Of a DNA stretch of 64,000 bases, positions 53,758 to 62,806 are shown in pieces. This stretch comes from Promineifilum sp. Its GTDB lineage: Bacteria > Chloroflexota > Anaerolineae > Promineifilales > Promineifilaceae. The number at the start of each line of letters is the position of its first letter. Within the stretch, counting starts at the first letter, position 1. The translations under genes were made by a program, and so were the position numbers. The notes under the pieces were generated by a model. That model was not told where the DNA came from. It saw only the letters and a program-made list of their open reading frames with translations, and did not search any database. Location: contig JAGOBF010000013.1 of NCBI GenBank assembly GCA_017983515.1, positions 1-64,000 of the forward strand, in the 5' to 3' direction.

Positions 53758-55542
53758 CTAGCTCACCTTGGCCGATTTTTCCTTGATCGCTAGCTGCAGT
53801 TCATCTAGTTGACGCGGCAATACCACGGACGGGGCATCGGCCATCAGATCGGTGGCCTGCGCCGTCTTAGGGAAGGCCATTACCTCGCGAATATTCGGTT
53901 CGCCGGCCATCAGGGCCACGAGCCGGTCTATCCCCGGCGCGATGCCGCCGTGAGGCGGCGCGCCGAACTCGAACGCTTCCAGCAGGTGGCCGAATTGCTC
54001 TTTCGCCTGCTCCATCGAGAAGCCGATCAGCGACATGATCTTGGCTTGCAGCGTCTGATCGTGAATTCGGATGCTGCCCCCGGCGACCTCGAAACCGTTG
54101 CACACCAGGTCATACTGCTGGCTGAGAACGGCCGCCGGGTCGCTATCCAGCAAGGGGATATGCTCCGGCTTGGGGGCTGTGAACATATGATGGCTGGGCG
54201 CGTAATGGCCTTCTTCCAACACTTCTTCGAATAGAGGAAAGTCGATTACCCAGGCAAAAGCCAATTCTTTCTTGTCGGTGTAGCCCAGGCGGCGGGCCAA
54301 TTCCGTGCGCAGGCCGCTGAGCACGTTGTGGACGATGGCCTTGCTATCGCTGGAAATGAGAATCAAGTCGCCCGGATGAGCGTCGAGTCGCTCGGTGAGG
54401 GCAATCAACTGATCGACGGTGAAGAACTTAACGATCGGCCCGCGCATCTCGCCGGTGTCCGGCTGGATCGCCAGCCAGGCCAGGGCCTTCGCCCCCTGCT
54501 CGCGAGCCATCCCCTCCAGCTCATCGAGTTGTTTGCGACTATACGACGCGCAGCCCGGGACGCAAATGGCCTTGACCGGCTTACCCACGGCCACGTTCTG
54601 GGTAAAAACGTGGAAGGCGCTGCTGCCGGCTATATCGCTGATGTCCTTTAGCTCCATGCCGTAGCGCAGATCAGGCCGGTCAGTGCCGAAGCGCTCGGTC
54701 GCGTCGGCATAGCTGAGGCGGGCGAACGTCGTTGAGGCCAGCGGCACCAGGCTGACCGCCTGCACCATGCCGATCACCAGTTCCTCGATCAGGTTCAGAA
54801 TGTCGTCGCGCTCGACGAAACTCATTTCCATGTCGAGTTGAGTGAATTCCGGCTGGCGATCGGCCCGCAGATCTTCGTCGCGAAAGCAGCGCGCAATCTG
54901 GAAGTAGCGCTCGTAGCCGGCCACCATCAACAATTGCTTGAGTTGCTGCGGGCTTTGCGGCAATGCGTAGAACTTACCGGGGTGCACCCGGCTGGGAACC
55001 AGGTAGTCGCGCGCCCCCTCCGGAGTAGACTTGAAGAGAATTGGCGTCTCGATTTCGATGAAATCGCGCTCGGACAGGAAGTCGCGAATGAACTTTACTG
55101 CGTTGTGGCGCAAAATGAGATTGCGCTGGAGCCGCTCACGCCGCAAGTCCAGATAGCGATAGCGCAGCCGGGTCGTTTCGTCGACGGTATCATCACGGTC
55201 GATGAGAAATGGTGTCGTTTTGGCCGTGTTCAGGATCGCGACCTGATCGACCAGCACCTCTATCTCGCCTGTGGGCATGTTAACGTTTTCCTGCCCCTTC
55301 GGCCGAAGCGAGACAACCCCCGTGACCTGAATGACGTACTCGCTGCGAATGCTCTCGGCCGCCGCGAATCCCTCCGCCGTGCGGCCGGTATCGACCACGG
55401 CCTGCGTCTTGCCTGCCCGGTCGCGCAAGTCGATGAATATCACGCCGCCCATGTCCCGCCGCCGATTGACCCAACCAGCAAGCGTCACAGTTTGGCCCAC
55501 GTGTTCGCGGCGAAGCTCACCGCAGCTATGCGTTTTCAGCAT
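53758..55542 (-). CDS. aspS: Aspartate-tRNA ligase
   Basis: 594 residues, bacterial-type AspRS: OB-fold tRNA-binding domain (VTLAGWVNRRRDMGGVIFIDLRD), class II catalytic core (RYFQIARCFRDEDLRADRQPEF motif 2), GAD insertion and motif 3 (GGIAPGIDRL). It charges tRNA-Asp and, in organisms that use tRNA-dependent amidation, tRNA-Asn too. GGAAGG precedes the ATG and a full promoter lies upstream. Confidence 0.97.
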   Translation of the reverse strand: MLKTHSCGELRREHVGQTVTLAGWVNRRRDMGGVIFIDLRDRAGKTQAVVDTGRTAEGFAAAESIRSEYVIQVTGVVSLRPKGQENVNMPTGEIEVLVDQVAILNTAKTTPFLIDRDDTVDETTRLRYRYLDLRRERLQRNLILRHNAVKFIRDFLSERDFIEIETPILFKSTPEGARDYLVPSRVHPGKFYALPQSPQQLKQLLMVAGYERYFQIARCFRDEDLRADRQPEFTQLDMEMSFVERDDILNLIEELVIGMVQAVSLVPLASTTFARLSYADATERFGTDRPDLRYGMELKDISDIAGSSAFHVFTQNVAVGKPVKAICVPGCASYSRKQLDELEGMAREQGAKALAWLAIQPDTGEMRGPIVKFFTVDQLIALTERLDAHPGDLILISSDSKAIVHNVLSGLRTELARRLGYTDKKELAFAWVIDFPLFEEVLEEGHYAPSHHMFTAPKPEHIPLLDSDPAAVLSQQYDLVCNGFEVAGGSIRIHDQTLQAKIMSLIGFSMEQAKEQFGHLLEAFEFGAPPHGGIAPGIDRLVALMAGEPNIREVMAFPKTAQATDLMADAPSVVLPRQLDELQLAIKEKSAKVS

Positions 55543-55609
55543 ATGAATCCTTCCCGAATGAAAAATATATGATTCGCCCCACCTTATGTATAACGTGGCG
55601 TGATCGGCG

Positions 55610-55638
55610 ATTATAGCATGAGGAGGAATGACTCACAA
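55610..55638 (-). promoter_or_regulatory. Promoter of aspS
   Basis: TTGTGA (55638-55633), a 17-base spacer and TATAAT (55615-55610). It overlaps the terminator hairpin of mutS. Confidence 0.65.
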
Positions 55639-55665
55639 AGCGGGCGACCGGCAAGCGCCCGCTTT
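55637..55665 (-). terminator. Hairpin after mutS
   Basis: AAAGCGGGCG (55637-55646) and CGCCCGCTTT (55656-55665) form a perfect ten-base stem with a nine-base loop. It starts at the mutS stop codon and likely ends the minus-strand transcript from the cluster to the right. Confidence 0.7.
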
Positions 55666-58265
55666 CATTTGTTGGTGTAGCGCTGCTTCCACTCGTACAG
55701 TTTGTTGATCGCTTGCAGGGGCGTCAACCCATTGACGTCGAGTTGAGCCAGTTCGTCGAGGAACGGGCTGGCCTCGGGGAACAGGGCGATCTGCTGGCCC
55801 GTCGATAGGCGGCTGGGTTCGACGGTCGCCGTCGGGGCGTGGCGTTCGAGGTCCAGCAAAATCTCGTTGGCCCGCAGGATGACGTCGCGCGGCAGCCCGG
55901 CCAACTGGGCGACGTGGATGCCGTAGCTGCGATCCGCCCCCCCGGGTACGATGCGATGGAGAAAGGTGACCTCGCCGCCCTCCTCGGACACGTCCACGTT
56001 GTAGTTCACTACGTGGGGCAGCAAGTCGGCCAGTCCGGTCAGCTCATGATAGTGCGTGGCAAAGAGCGTGCGCGGATGGAGTCGGGGATGATTGTGCAGA
56101 AATTCCACGATGGCCCAGGCGAGTGACAGCCCGTCGTAGGTGCTGGTGCCCCGGCCGATCTCGTCCAGGATCAGCAGCGAGCGATGCGTTGCATGGTGCA
56201 GGATTTCGGCCGTTTCCACCATCTCCACCATGAAAGTCGAGCGCCCGGCGTGTAGCTCATCGTGCGCCCCGATGCGGGTAAAGATGCGATCCACCAGACC
56301 CATTTCGACCGAGGATGCGGGGACGAAGCTGCCGATCTGGGCCATGAGGACGATGAGTGCCACCTGCCGCAGATAGGTCGATTTGCCACTCATGTTCGGG
56401 CCGGTAATGATTTGGATGAGCGAGCCATCGGCGAAGTGGGCATCGTTGGGCACGAAGCGTGCGCCGCGCGCCGCGCCAGGCACCTGACCCTGGTTGAGCG
56501 CTCGCTCGACCACCGGATGCCGTCCGTTCGCGATGTGCAAGGCCACGCCGTCGATGAAGCGCGGCCGGACGTAGTCGTTCAGAGCTGCCGCCTCGGCCAG
56601 AGCCGCAGCCACGTCCAACTCGGCCAGCGCGGTGGCCGTCGCCAACAGCCGGTCGCCGAATCCGGCGATGTACTGGCTCAACTCGGCGAACAAGCGCCGC
56701 TCGATCTGCAAGATACGCTCCTCGGCATTGAGAATCAGTGTCTCATACTCTTTCAGCTCGGGGGTGATATAGCGCTCGGCGCTGGTCAGAGTCTGCTTGC
56801 GGATGTAGTCGGCCGGCACGAGCTTCGTATTGGAATGGGTCACTTCCAGGTAGTAGCCAAAGACCTTGTTGAAGCCGACTTTGAGCGAGGCGATGCCGGT
56901 GCGTTCGCGTTCGCGGGGTTCGAGCTCGGCCACCCATACGCGGGCATGGGCCGACGTGCTGACGACGCCGTCAAGTTCGGCCGAGAACCCCGCCCGGAAG
57001 AAGCCGCTCTTGTTCAGGTTCGTCGGCGCATCGCCGCGCAACGCCCGGCCGATCGTCTCGGTCACCTCGCCGCAGGCGTCCAGTCGCATCCCTACCCCGG
57101 CTAATGGCGCCACACCACCGACCAGCGACTCGACGCGGCCGACGGCCGACAGCGCCACAGCGATCTGCTCCAGATCGCGCGGCGTCGCTCGCCCGCCAAG
57201 GGCGCGGTTGGTCAATCGCTCTAGGTCCGGCATCCCCTTCAGCGCCGCCCGCAGCTCGGCGCGGCGCATGGCATCGCTGATTAGGACTTCGACCTGATCG
57301 AGCCGCACGTTGAGCGCGTCGATGCTCAGGAGCGGCTGCGTGATGCGCCGGCGCAACAGGCGCGCGCCCATCGGCGTCACAGTCTTGTTCAGCGTCGCCA
57401 ACAATGTGCCTTCGCGTTCCCTCTCTGACGTCGAGGCAATGGCTTCGATCAGTTCCAGATTGCGCCGGGTTGATTCCGTAAGGGCCATGTAGCCGTCAGT
57501 CGTGTAGGTCGTCAGGCGCTGAATTTGCCCGATGCTGCCGCGTTGGGTCTGTTGCAGATAGTGAAGAAGCGCACCGGCGGCGCGCGTGGCGAGCGGTTTA
57601 TGCTCGCAACCAAATGCGTCGAGCGTTGCCACTTCAAAGTGGCGCAGCAGCGCGCCGCGCGCATTGCCCAAGTCGAAGCGATGAGCCGGCAGCCGGCTGA
57701 CCGTTTTTATCTCCGAAAAGCCGGCGTCCATCTCCTCAGGCAATAAAAGCTCCACCGGCGAGAGGCGGGCCAATTCTTCGACGAGATCGCGGAAAGAACC
57801 TAGCTGCGTCGTCGCGAATTCGCCCGTGGTGATGTCGGCGTAGGCTAGCCCGGCCCGGTCGTCATCGAGGACAACGGCGGCCAGATAGTTGTTGCGCCCG
57901 GACTCCAGCATTCCCGGTTCGATGACCGTGCCGGCGGTGAAGACGCGAACGACCTCGCGCGGCATGAGGCCATTGACCGTATCGGATCCGATCTGCTCGC
58001 ACAGCGCTACTTTATAGCCCTTGGCAACCAGGCGAGCGATATAGTTCTCGGCCGCGTGGTGGGGCACGCCGGCCATCGGGACGCGGGCGTTCTTGCCCTG
58101 CGGCCGGCTGGTCAACACCAGGTCGAGTTCGCGGGCGACGACAGCCGCGTCATCGTCGAACGTCTCGTAGAAATCCCCCATCCGAAAGAAGATAATGGCC
58201 CCTGGGTACTGGGCGCAAATGTCCAGATATTGCTGGCGGCTGGGGGTCACATGGTCGCCGGACAT
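55665..58265 (-). CDS. mutS: DNA mismatch repair protein MutS
   Basis: 866 residues, full-length MutS1. The mismatch-binding FxE motif is in FFRMGDFYETF, the Walker A loop is GPNMSGKSTYL and Walker B is LILDEIGRGTSTYDG. It recognises base mismatches and small loops and recruits MutL. GAGGAT lies nine bases before the ATG. thrC is 24 bases upstream on the same strand. Confidence 0.97.
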   Translation of the reverse strand: MSGDHVTPSRQQYLDICAQYPGAIIFFRMGDFYETFDDDAAVVARELDLVLTSRPQGKNARVPMAGVPHHAAENYIARLVAKGYKVALCEQIGSDTVNGLMPREVVRVFTAGTVIEPGMLESGRNNYLAAVVLDDDRAGLAYADITTGEFATTQLGSFRDLVEELARLSPVELLLPEEMDAGFSEIKTVSRLPAHRFDLGNARGALLRHFEVATLDAFGCEHKPLATRAAGALLHYLQQTQRGSIGQIQRLTTYTTDGYMALTESTRRNLELIEAIASTSEREREGTLLATLNKTVTPMGARLLRRRITQPLLSIDALNVRLDQVEVLISDAMRRAELRAALKGMPDLERLTNRALGGRATPRDLEQIAVALSAVGRVESLVGGVAPLAGVGMRLDACGEVTETIGRALRGDAPTNLNKSGFFRAGFSAELDGVVSTSAHARVWVAELEPRERERTGIASLKVGFNKVFGYYLEVTHSNTKLVPADYIRKQTLTSAERYITPELKEYETLILNAEERILQIERRLFAELSQYIAGFGDRLLATATALAELDVAAALAEAAALNDYVRPRFIDGVALHIANGRHPVVERALNQGQVPGAARGARFVPNDAHFADGSLIQIITGPNMSGKSTYLRQVALIVLMAQIGSFVPASSVEMGLVDRIFTRIGAHDELHAGRSTFMVEMVETAEILHHATHRSLLILDEIGRGTSTYDGLSLAWAIVEFLHNHPRLHPRTLFATHYHELTGLADLLPHVVNYNVDVSEEGGEVTFLHRIVPGGADRSYGIHVAQLAGLPRDVILRANEILLDLERHAPTATVEPSRLSTGQQIALFPEASPFLDELAQLDVNGLTPLQAINKLYEWKQRYTNK

Positions 58266-58289
58266 AAATCGGTATCCTCAGCGAAGCCG

Positions 58290-59558
58290 CTAGACCGTCA
58301 GTCCATAAACGCGCTGCAAGATGCTCTGCACCGCTTCCCAGGTGGGCGCGACGGGGGGCAGATCGGGCATGGGTAAACCCTGATCCTTGAAACCGGTCGA
58401 GGTCATGAGGCAGACCACGGGGCCATCGAATCGCATACCCAAGGCCGCCGCCTGCCGCAATCCAGCCAGACTTGCCGCACCGGAAAATTCGGCCCACAAC
58501 CCTTCCCGGCCGAGTGCCGCCTGCGCATTGGCGATCTCCGCGTCGGTCAGCGCCAGCGCCTCGCCCTCGCTCTCACGCACGGCCAGCACGCCCCGATAAC
58601 TATTGGAGCCGACAACGATGCTATAGGCGGCGGTGGGCGCCTCATCGACCTTGACCACGGGAAGTCCGGCGGCCAGCGCGGCCCGTAGCGGCGCGCCGGC
58701 CGCCGGTTCGCAGGCGATCATCTGCGGCGGTGGGCCGACGCCGGCCACACGCTGCAAATCTTTGAACCCCAGCCAGACCCCGTAAAGCAACTCCGCGTAA
58801 GCGGTGGGCACGAACACGGCCGCGGGAACCCGCTCGCCTAATTGCCGGTAGAGTTCGTAGGCGATGGTCTTGTAGCCTTCCGGCCCGAACGGATGGCCGG
58901 TGTGGGTTTCGGTGATGCTGCTGGCCGGCATATAGCCCGCCCGATGCACGAGCTCGCGCATGAGCACGCGGCGCAGCGGCCGCGGCAGCGGTACGATGGC
59001 CGCACCATAGGCCGAAACCATGCGTATCAGGTGCGGCTCCGTCCCTTCGGTGATGAACAGCACGCAGGGCAGACCGGCGCGGGCGGCATAGGCGGCGGCG
59101 GCGGCCCCGTGATTGCCCGACGAGGCGACGGTGATACCCGGCGCGCCGCTGAGGACCGCCGAACTGACCGTACACAGGTTCAAACGATCCTTGTGACTGC
59201 CGGTCGGGTTGCGACTCTCATCCTTTATGTAAACTTCAACATCTGCGCCGACCCAGCCGGCCAGGCGCGGCGCGGCCACCAGCGGCGTGCCCCCTTCGCC
59301 CATTGACAGGCCGGGAGCCAGCGGAGGCAACAGTTCTCCCCAGCGCCATATTCCGGCGAAAGGGGCGCGTTTAGAGAAGTCCGGCGGCACTTTGCCGTAG
59401 TCGTAATCGATCACCAATGGGTATTGCAGATCGACCGTGCTAGTGGCGGGACAGCCCTCCACCAGCGGTGGGAACAGGGGGTAGCGCAAGGCTGGGTCGC
59501 CCAGGGAGCGTTGGCCCGTCGCCAGCGACTGCGTCGATTCGTAAGTCAATTCGTTCAT
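58290..59558 (-). CDS. thrC: Threonine synthase
   Basis: 422 residues from the ATG at 59558. PLP lysine Lys123 in NPTGSHKDR and the phosphate loop SSGNHGAAAAAYAARAG identify a fold-type II enzyme; the N-terminal YDYGKVPPDF and MGEGGTPLV fit threonine synthase, which makes threonine from O-phosphohomoserine. A homologous beta-eliminase cannot be excluded because several such enzymes look alike. Its ATG overlaps the stop of the phosphatase gene (ATGA). Confidence 0.85.
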   Translation of the reverse strand: MNELTYESTQSLATGQRSLGDPALRYPLFPPLVEGCPATSTVDLQYPLVIDYDYGKVPPDFSKRAPFAGIWRWGELLPPLAPGLSMGEGGTPLVAAPRLAGWVGADVEVYIKDESRNPTGSHKDRLNLCTVSSAVLSGAPGITVASSGNHGAAAAAYAARAGLPCVLFITEGTEPHLIRMVSAYGAAIVPLPRPLRRVLMRELVHRAGYMPASSITETHTGHPFGPEGYKTIAYELYRQLGERVPAAVFVPTAYAELLYGVWLGFKDLQRVAGVGPPPQMIACEPAAGAPLRAALAAGLPVVKVDEAPTAAYSIVVGSNSYRGVLAVRESEGEALALTDAEIANAQAALGREGLWAEFSGAASLAGLRQAAALGMRFDGPVVCLMTSTGFKDQGLPMPDLPPVAPTWEAVQSILQRVYGLTV

Positions 59559-60088
59559 GAGTGGATTTCTGAGATTGCGTCCAGGTCGTTCCAGGCTTCC
59601 AGGCGGCGGCGGTGGCGATCTTCCAGCTTCACGAGTGAACGAGCTTCCTTCATCATCGTGAAGCATTCATCGTAGGGCAACGCTTGGTGGCGCATGAGGT
59701 AGGCGGCGACCAGGGTGGCCGAGCGGCCGCGCCCCTTGGCGCAATGCACCAACACCGTCCGCCCTTGCTCAATTTGCTCATCGATCCAGTCTGCACCTTC
59801 GCTTAAATAGTCATCAGACGGAACCGTGGCGTCGAGCACGGGCAGCCGAAGATAGTGAATGTCGTGCCGGCCGTAAAATTCCCGGTCGCCTTCGCGTTCG
59901 GCACGCATGTCGAGAACGGCGTCGATCTGATGATCGAGCAGGAATTGGTAGTCGCGCTCATACGTCGGCGCGCCGCCGAGCCACAGTTGCGGAGCGACCC
60001 GGTCAAACCAGTGGTTTCCCTGAACGCGCTCATACAGGTAACGGATGGCGGGATAAAACTTGTCGAATACCCAGTGGAACGGATTCAT
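59555..60088 (-). CDS. Dual-specificity protein phosphatase
   Basis: 177 residues. The catalytic P-loop is HCAKGRGRSAT with Cys116 and Arg122, and Asp86 (VLDATVP) is a plausible general acid. The protein matches bacterial dual-specificity or atypical phosphatases that act on phosphotyrosine, phosphoserine or phospholipids such as phosphatidylglycerophosphate. Translationally coupled to thrC by the ATGA overlap. Confidence 0.85.
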   Translation of the reverse strand: MNPFHWVFDKFYPAIRYLYERVQGNHWFDRVAPQLWLGGAPTYERDYQFLLDHQIDAVLDMRAEREGDREFYGRHDIHYLRLPVLDATVPSDDYLSEGADWIDEQIEQGRTVLVHCAKGRGRSATLVAAYLMRHQALPYDECFTMMKEARSLVKLEDRHRRRLEAWNDLDAISEIHS

Positions 60089-60219
60089 CGCCCGTAAGCA
60101 TAACCCCGCCGGCGGCGGTTGGCAACGCGTACGCGGCTCAGAGGATGGCTTCCCGCTTCTTTATCTCAACGACGCTTCGGCTTATCGCTGAGCAGCCGGC
60201 GCTTATCGATCAAGCGCGT

Positions 60220-61209
60220 TTAAGCGGGGCGAACGGCCGATTGCGCGGCGATAATCCGATCCATTTGCTCATCGAAGCGGGCGTCTACCCGCCGGGCCGC
60301 CGGGTTGGCATCGTACCAGGCGACAATCTCTCGCGCACCCTCGGCAAACGGTATGGTCGCGACGAAATCGGGGACGATGCGCCTAATCTTGCTGTTATCG
60401 AAGATAGAGCAGTGGGACTTGTCGCCCAGCAGGCTATCGCCCCAATCCCGGTCGAAGCGGGCCACCGTCTCCGACGGCACGTGGGCCAACGACGCCTCCG
60501 CGCCGGCCGCTTCGCCCAACAGGCGGGCGATCTCGTTCCAGCTAAGCCACTCGTCGCTGGTAATGTGGAAGGCCTCGCCGATGGCCCTCGGCTCGCCCAG
60601 CAGCGGCACAAACGCGCGGGCGAAGTCGCGGTGATGGGTCAAAGTCCACAACGACGTGCCGTCGCCATGAATCAACAGAGGCTTTCCGCGCCGGATACGA
60701 TCGATGATCGTGTAGTCGCCACGAAACGGCAAAAGCGTCCGGTCATAGGTGTGGGAGGGGCGCACAATGGTGACGGGAAAGGCCTCGTCGTGGTGCGCGG
60801 CCATCAGGGCCGACTCGCAGGCGATCTTGTTGCGCGAATATTCCCAGAACGGATTCTCGAGTGGTGTCTCCTCGGTGATGGGCAAGCGCCGCGGCGGCTT
60901 CTGGTAGGCGGAGGCCGAACTGATGAAGACGTATTGGCCGGCGCGCCCGCGAAACAAAGCCAGGTCGGTGGCAACATGCTCGGCCGTGAAGGCCACCCAG
61001 TCAACGACGACATCAAAGGTATGATCGGCAAGCACATCGGCGACAGCCGGATCGCGGATATCGCCTGCCAACAGTTTGGCAGCGTCCGGAATCGGACGGT
61101 GGGTTGTCTGCCCCCGCTTTAACAAGTAGAGATCGATGCCCCGCTCCACGGCCAGCGCCGAACAGGCCGAACTGATGATGCCGCTGCCGCCGATAAAAAG
61201 TACTTTCAC
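60220..61209 (-). CDS. NAD-dependent epimerase/reductase (extended SDR)
   Basis: 329 residues starting with GTG, nine bases after AGGAG. The Rossmann loop reads GGSGIIS near the N-terminus, and the catalytic YxxxK is in EYSRNK. It resembles extended SDR proteins, including the group of isoflavone reductase-like and chloroplast RNA-binding-like proteins, without a specific substrate. It lies 15 bases after the P450 gene, so they may form an operon. A weak hairpin (60199-60217) follows the stop. Confidence 0.82.
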   Translation of the reverse strand: MKVLFIGGSGIISSACSALAVERGIDLYLLKRGQTTHRPIPDAAKLLAGDIRDPAVADVLADHTFDVVVDWVAFTAEHVATDLALFRGRAGQYVFISSASAYQKPPRRLPITEETPLENPFWEYSRNKIACESALMAAHHDEAFPVTIVRPSHTYDRTLLPFRGDYTIIDRIRRGKPLLIHGDGTSLWTLTHHRDFARAFVPLLGEPRAIGEAFHITSDEWLSWNEIARLLGEAAGAEASLAHVPSETVARFDRDWGDSLLGDKSHCSIFDNSKIRRIVPDFVATIPFAEGAREIVAWYDANPAARRVDARFDEQMDRIIAAQSAVRPA

Positions 61210-61224
61210 GTTTGTAAAGCTCCT

Positions 61225-62541
61225 TTAATTCCGCCGCTCCACGTACACCGGAATGCCGCCGCGCGGCCGCAACGTGACCAGGGCGTGTTCCTCGACCCGC
61301 TCATTCGAGACCCGCCGCAGCCGATAGCGTCCGGCGATGGCTGGAATGATGATCAGGCTTTCCATTAAAGCAAAGTTGTTGCCGATACACTGGCGCGCGC
61401 CGCCGCCGAAAGGAAAGTAAGCATATCGCGGCCGAGCGGCAATCTTTTCGGGCGCAAAGCGTTCGGGATCGAACCGTTCCGGGTCATCCCAGAAATCGGG
61501 GTGCCGGTGCATGGTGTAAGGACTCATGGCGACAATGGAGTGAGCGGGGACAAAGTAGCCGCCGATCTCGTCGTCGCCCAGCGCCCGCCGGCTGATAGAC
61601 CAGGCCGAAGGATAGAGGCGCATGGCCTCCTGAATGATCTTGTCCGTATAGACCAGACGCGAGAAATCTGCCACCCCCGGCACGCGGCCGTCGAGCACTT
61701 GGTCGATCTCGGCCTCCAGCTGGGTGACCACGTCGGGATACTGATCGAGCAGATACCACGTCCAGCTCAGCGTGTTGGCCGTCGTCTCGTGGCCCGCCAC
61801 CAGCAGCGACATGACCTCGTCGCGAATCTGTTTGACGGGCATGGGGCTGCCGTCATCGTAACGAGCATCCAACAGCATGTTCAGCAGGTCGTCGCGCTCC
61901 CGCTGCGGGTGTTCGCGGCGCTCATCGATAATGGCATAGACAATTTGATCCAGTAACTCGATGGCCGCGCGCACCTTGCGATGGCGGGGCTTGCCGATGG
62001 ACGTCATCGTGTCCATCGCTTCGCCGACCTCGGTTGCCCGTTCGCTGATATCGAAACTGAACAAGGCCTCGGTGACGATGTCGAGCGTCAGGCGCATCAT
62101 CTCGTTGGCGATATTGGTCGGCTCGTGCTCGGCCGCGGCCGCGTCCAGCCGGGACATGGTTCGTCGGACGGCCTGCTGCATCAGCTCGGCGAATTTGGGT
62201 AGACTATGCTTGTGAAACGCCGGTTGGATCAGCCTGCGCTGCTCCCTCCACAGCGGGTTCTCGCTGGTCAGAAGCCCTTGCCCGGTCAACGCCTCCAGCA
62301 TGTACTTGTTCAGAAACGTGTCCTTGTTGTAGTTTTGGCCGTTCGATTGCAGGACTTGGCGGATGTAATCCGGATGATTAATCAGGTATGCCGGCTCGAC
62401 GCTGGAGCGGTACTGGACAATGTCGCCATACGTCTGAGTGAGCCACATGAAGAAACGAAGCGGATTGCGAATCTCGTCTCTCCCGCCGGTTCCAGCACTC
62501 GGGGGGTGTTTGTGCGCGATGAGTGTCGTGTGGTTGATCAT
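61225..62541 (-). CDS. Cytochrome P450
   Basis: 438 residues with all P450 signatures: I-helix AGHETTAN, K-helix EAMRLYPS and heme loop FGGGARQCIGN with Cys385. There is no N-terminal membrane anchor, so it is a soluble bacterial P450, similar to the CYP102-like heme domains but without a reductase. No ferredoxin or reductase gene is adjacent. It could hydroxylate fatty acids or other lipids; substrate unknown. Confidence 0.92.
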   Translation of the reverse strand: MINHTTLIAHKHPPSAGTGGRDEIRNPLRFFMWLTQTYGDIVQYRSSVEPAYLINHPDYIRQVLQSNGQNYNKDTFLNKYMLEALTGQGLLTSENPLWREQRRLIQPAFHKHSLPKFAELMQQAVRRTMSRLDAAAAEHEPTNIANEMMRLTLDIVTEALFSFDISERATEVGEAMDTMTSIGKPRHRKVRAAIELLDQIVYAIIDERREHPQRERDDLLNMLLDARYDDGSPMPVKQIRDEVMSLLVAGHETTANTLSWTWYLLDQYPDVVTQLEAEIDQVLDGRVPGVADFSRLVYTDKIIQEAMRLYPSAWSISRRALGDDEIGGYFVPAHSIVAMSPYTMHRHPDFWDDPERFDPERFAPEKIAARPRYAYFPFGGGARQCIGNNFALMESLIIIPAIAGRYRLRRVSNERVEEHALVTLRPRGGIPVYVERRN

Positions 62542-62686
62542 CAGAATCCCGTGGAATCAGTGTAATGCGCTCGCCGGCCGCGACCGGGCATCAGGAACCA
62601 AGGCCCTTCGGCTGCAAACGCAGTCATTATCCGGCAAAACAGCCGAAACAGGCAACCGGCGTTGTTTCCCGACTTGCGAAATCGGC

Positions 62687-62692
62687 TATAAT
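62687..62692 (+). promoter_or_regulatory. -10 box upstream of acnA
   Basis: TATAAT with a weak TTGTTT -35 19 bases upstream. It lies 114 bases before the acnA start and leaves room for a leader. Confidence 0.45.
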
Positions 62693-62806
62693 GGCGACAA
62701 CCTATAGTAACATACGGGCCCGAGGAGCCGAAAGTTGTAAACTTACCAATTGCCGGCGCCGCAATCGGGCAAACATGCACAGAGGCCATTCCAGCCGAGG
62801 AGAATC

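Noticed and set aside
56262..57104. Plus-strand open frame inside mutS
   Set aside because: Antisense to a complete mutS, no start signals, no domain.
60089..60219. Possible tRNA or small RNA gene between the phosphatase and the SDR gene
   Set aside because: Only one six-base hairpin is visible; there is no cloverleaf, no T-loop consensus and no promoter.
60145..61122. Plus-strand open frame of 325 codons inside the SDR gene
   Set aside because: The SDR on the other strand has the Rossmann loop, YxxxK and a good ribosome binding site; the plus-strand frame has none of these.
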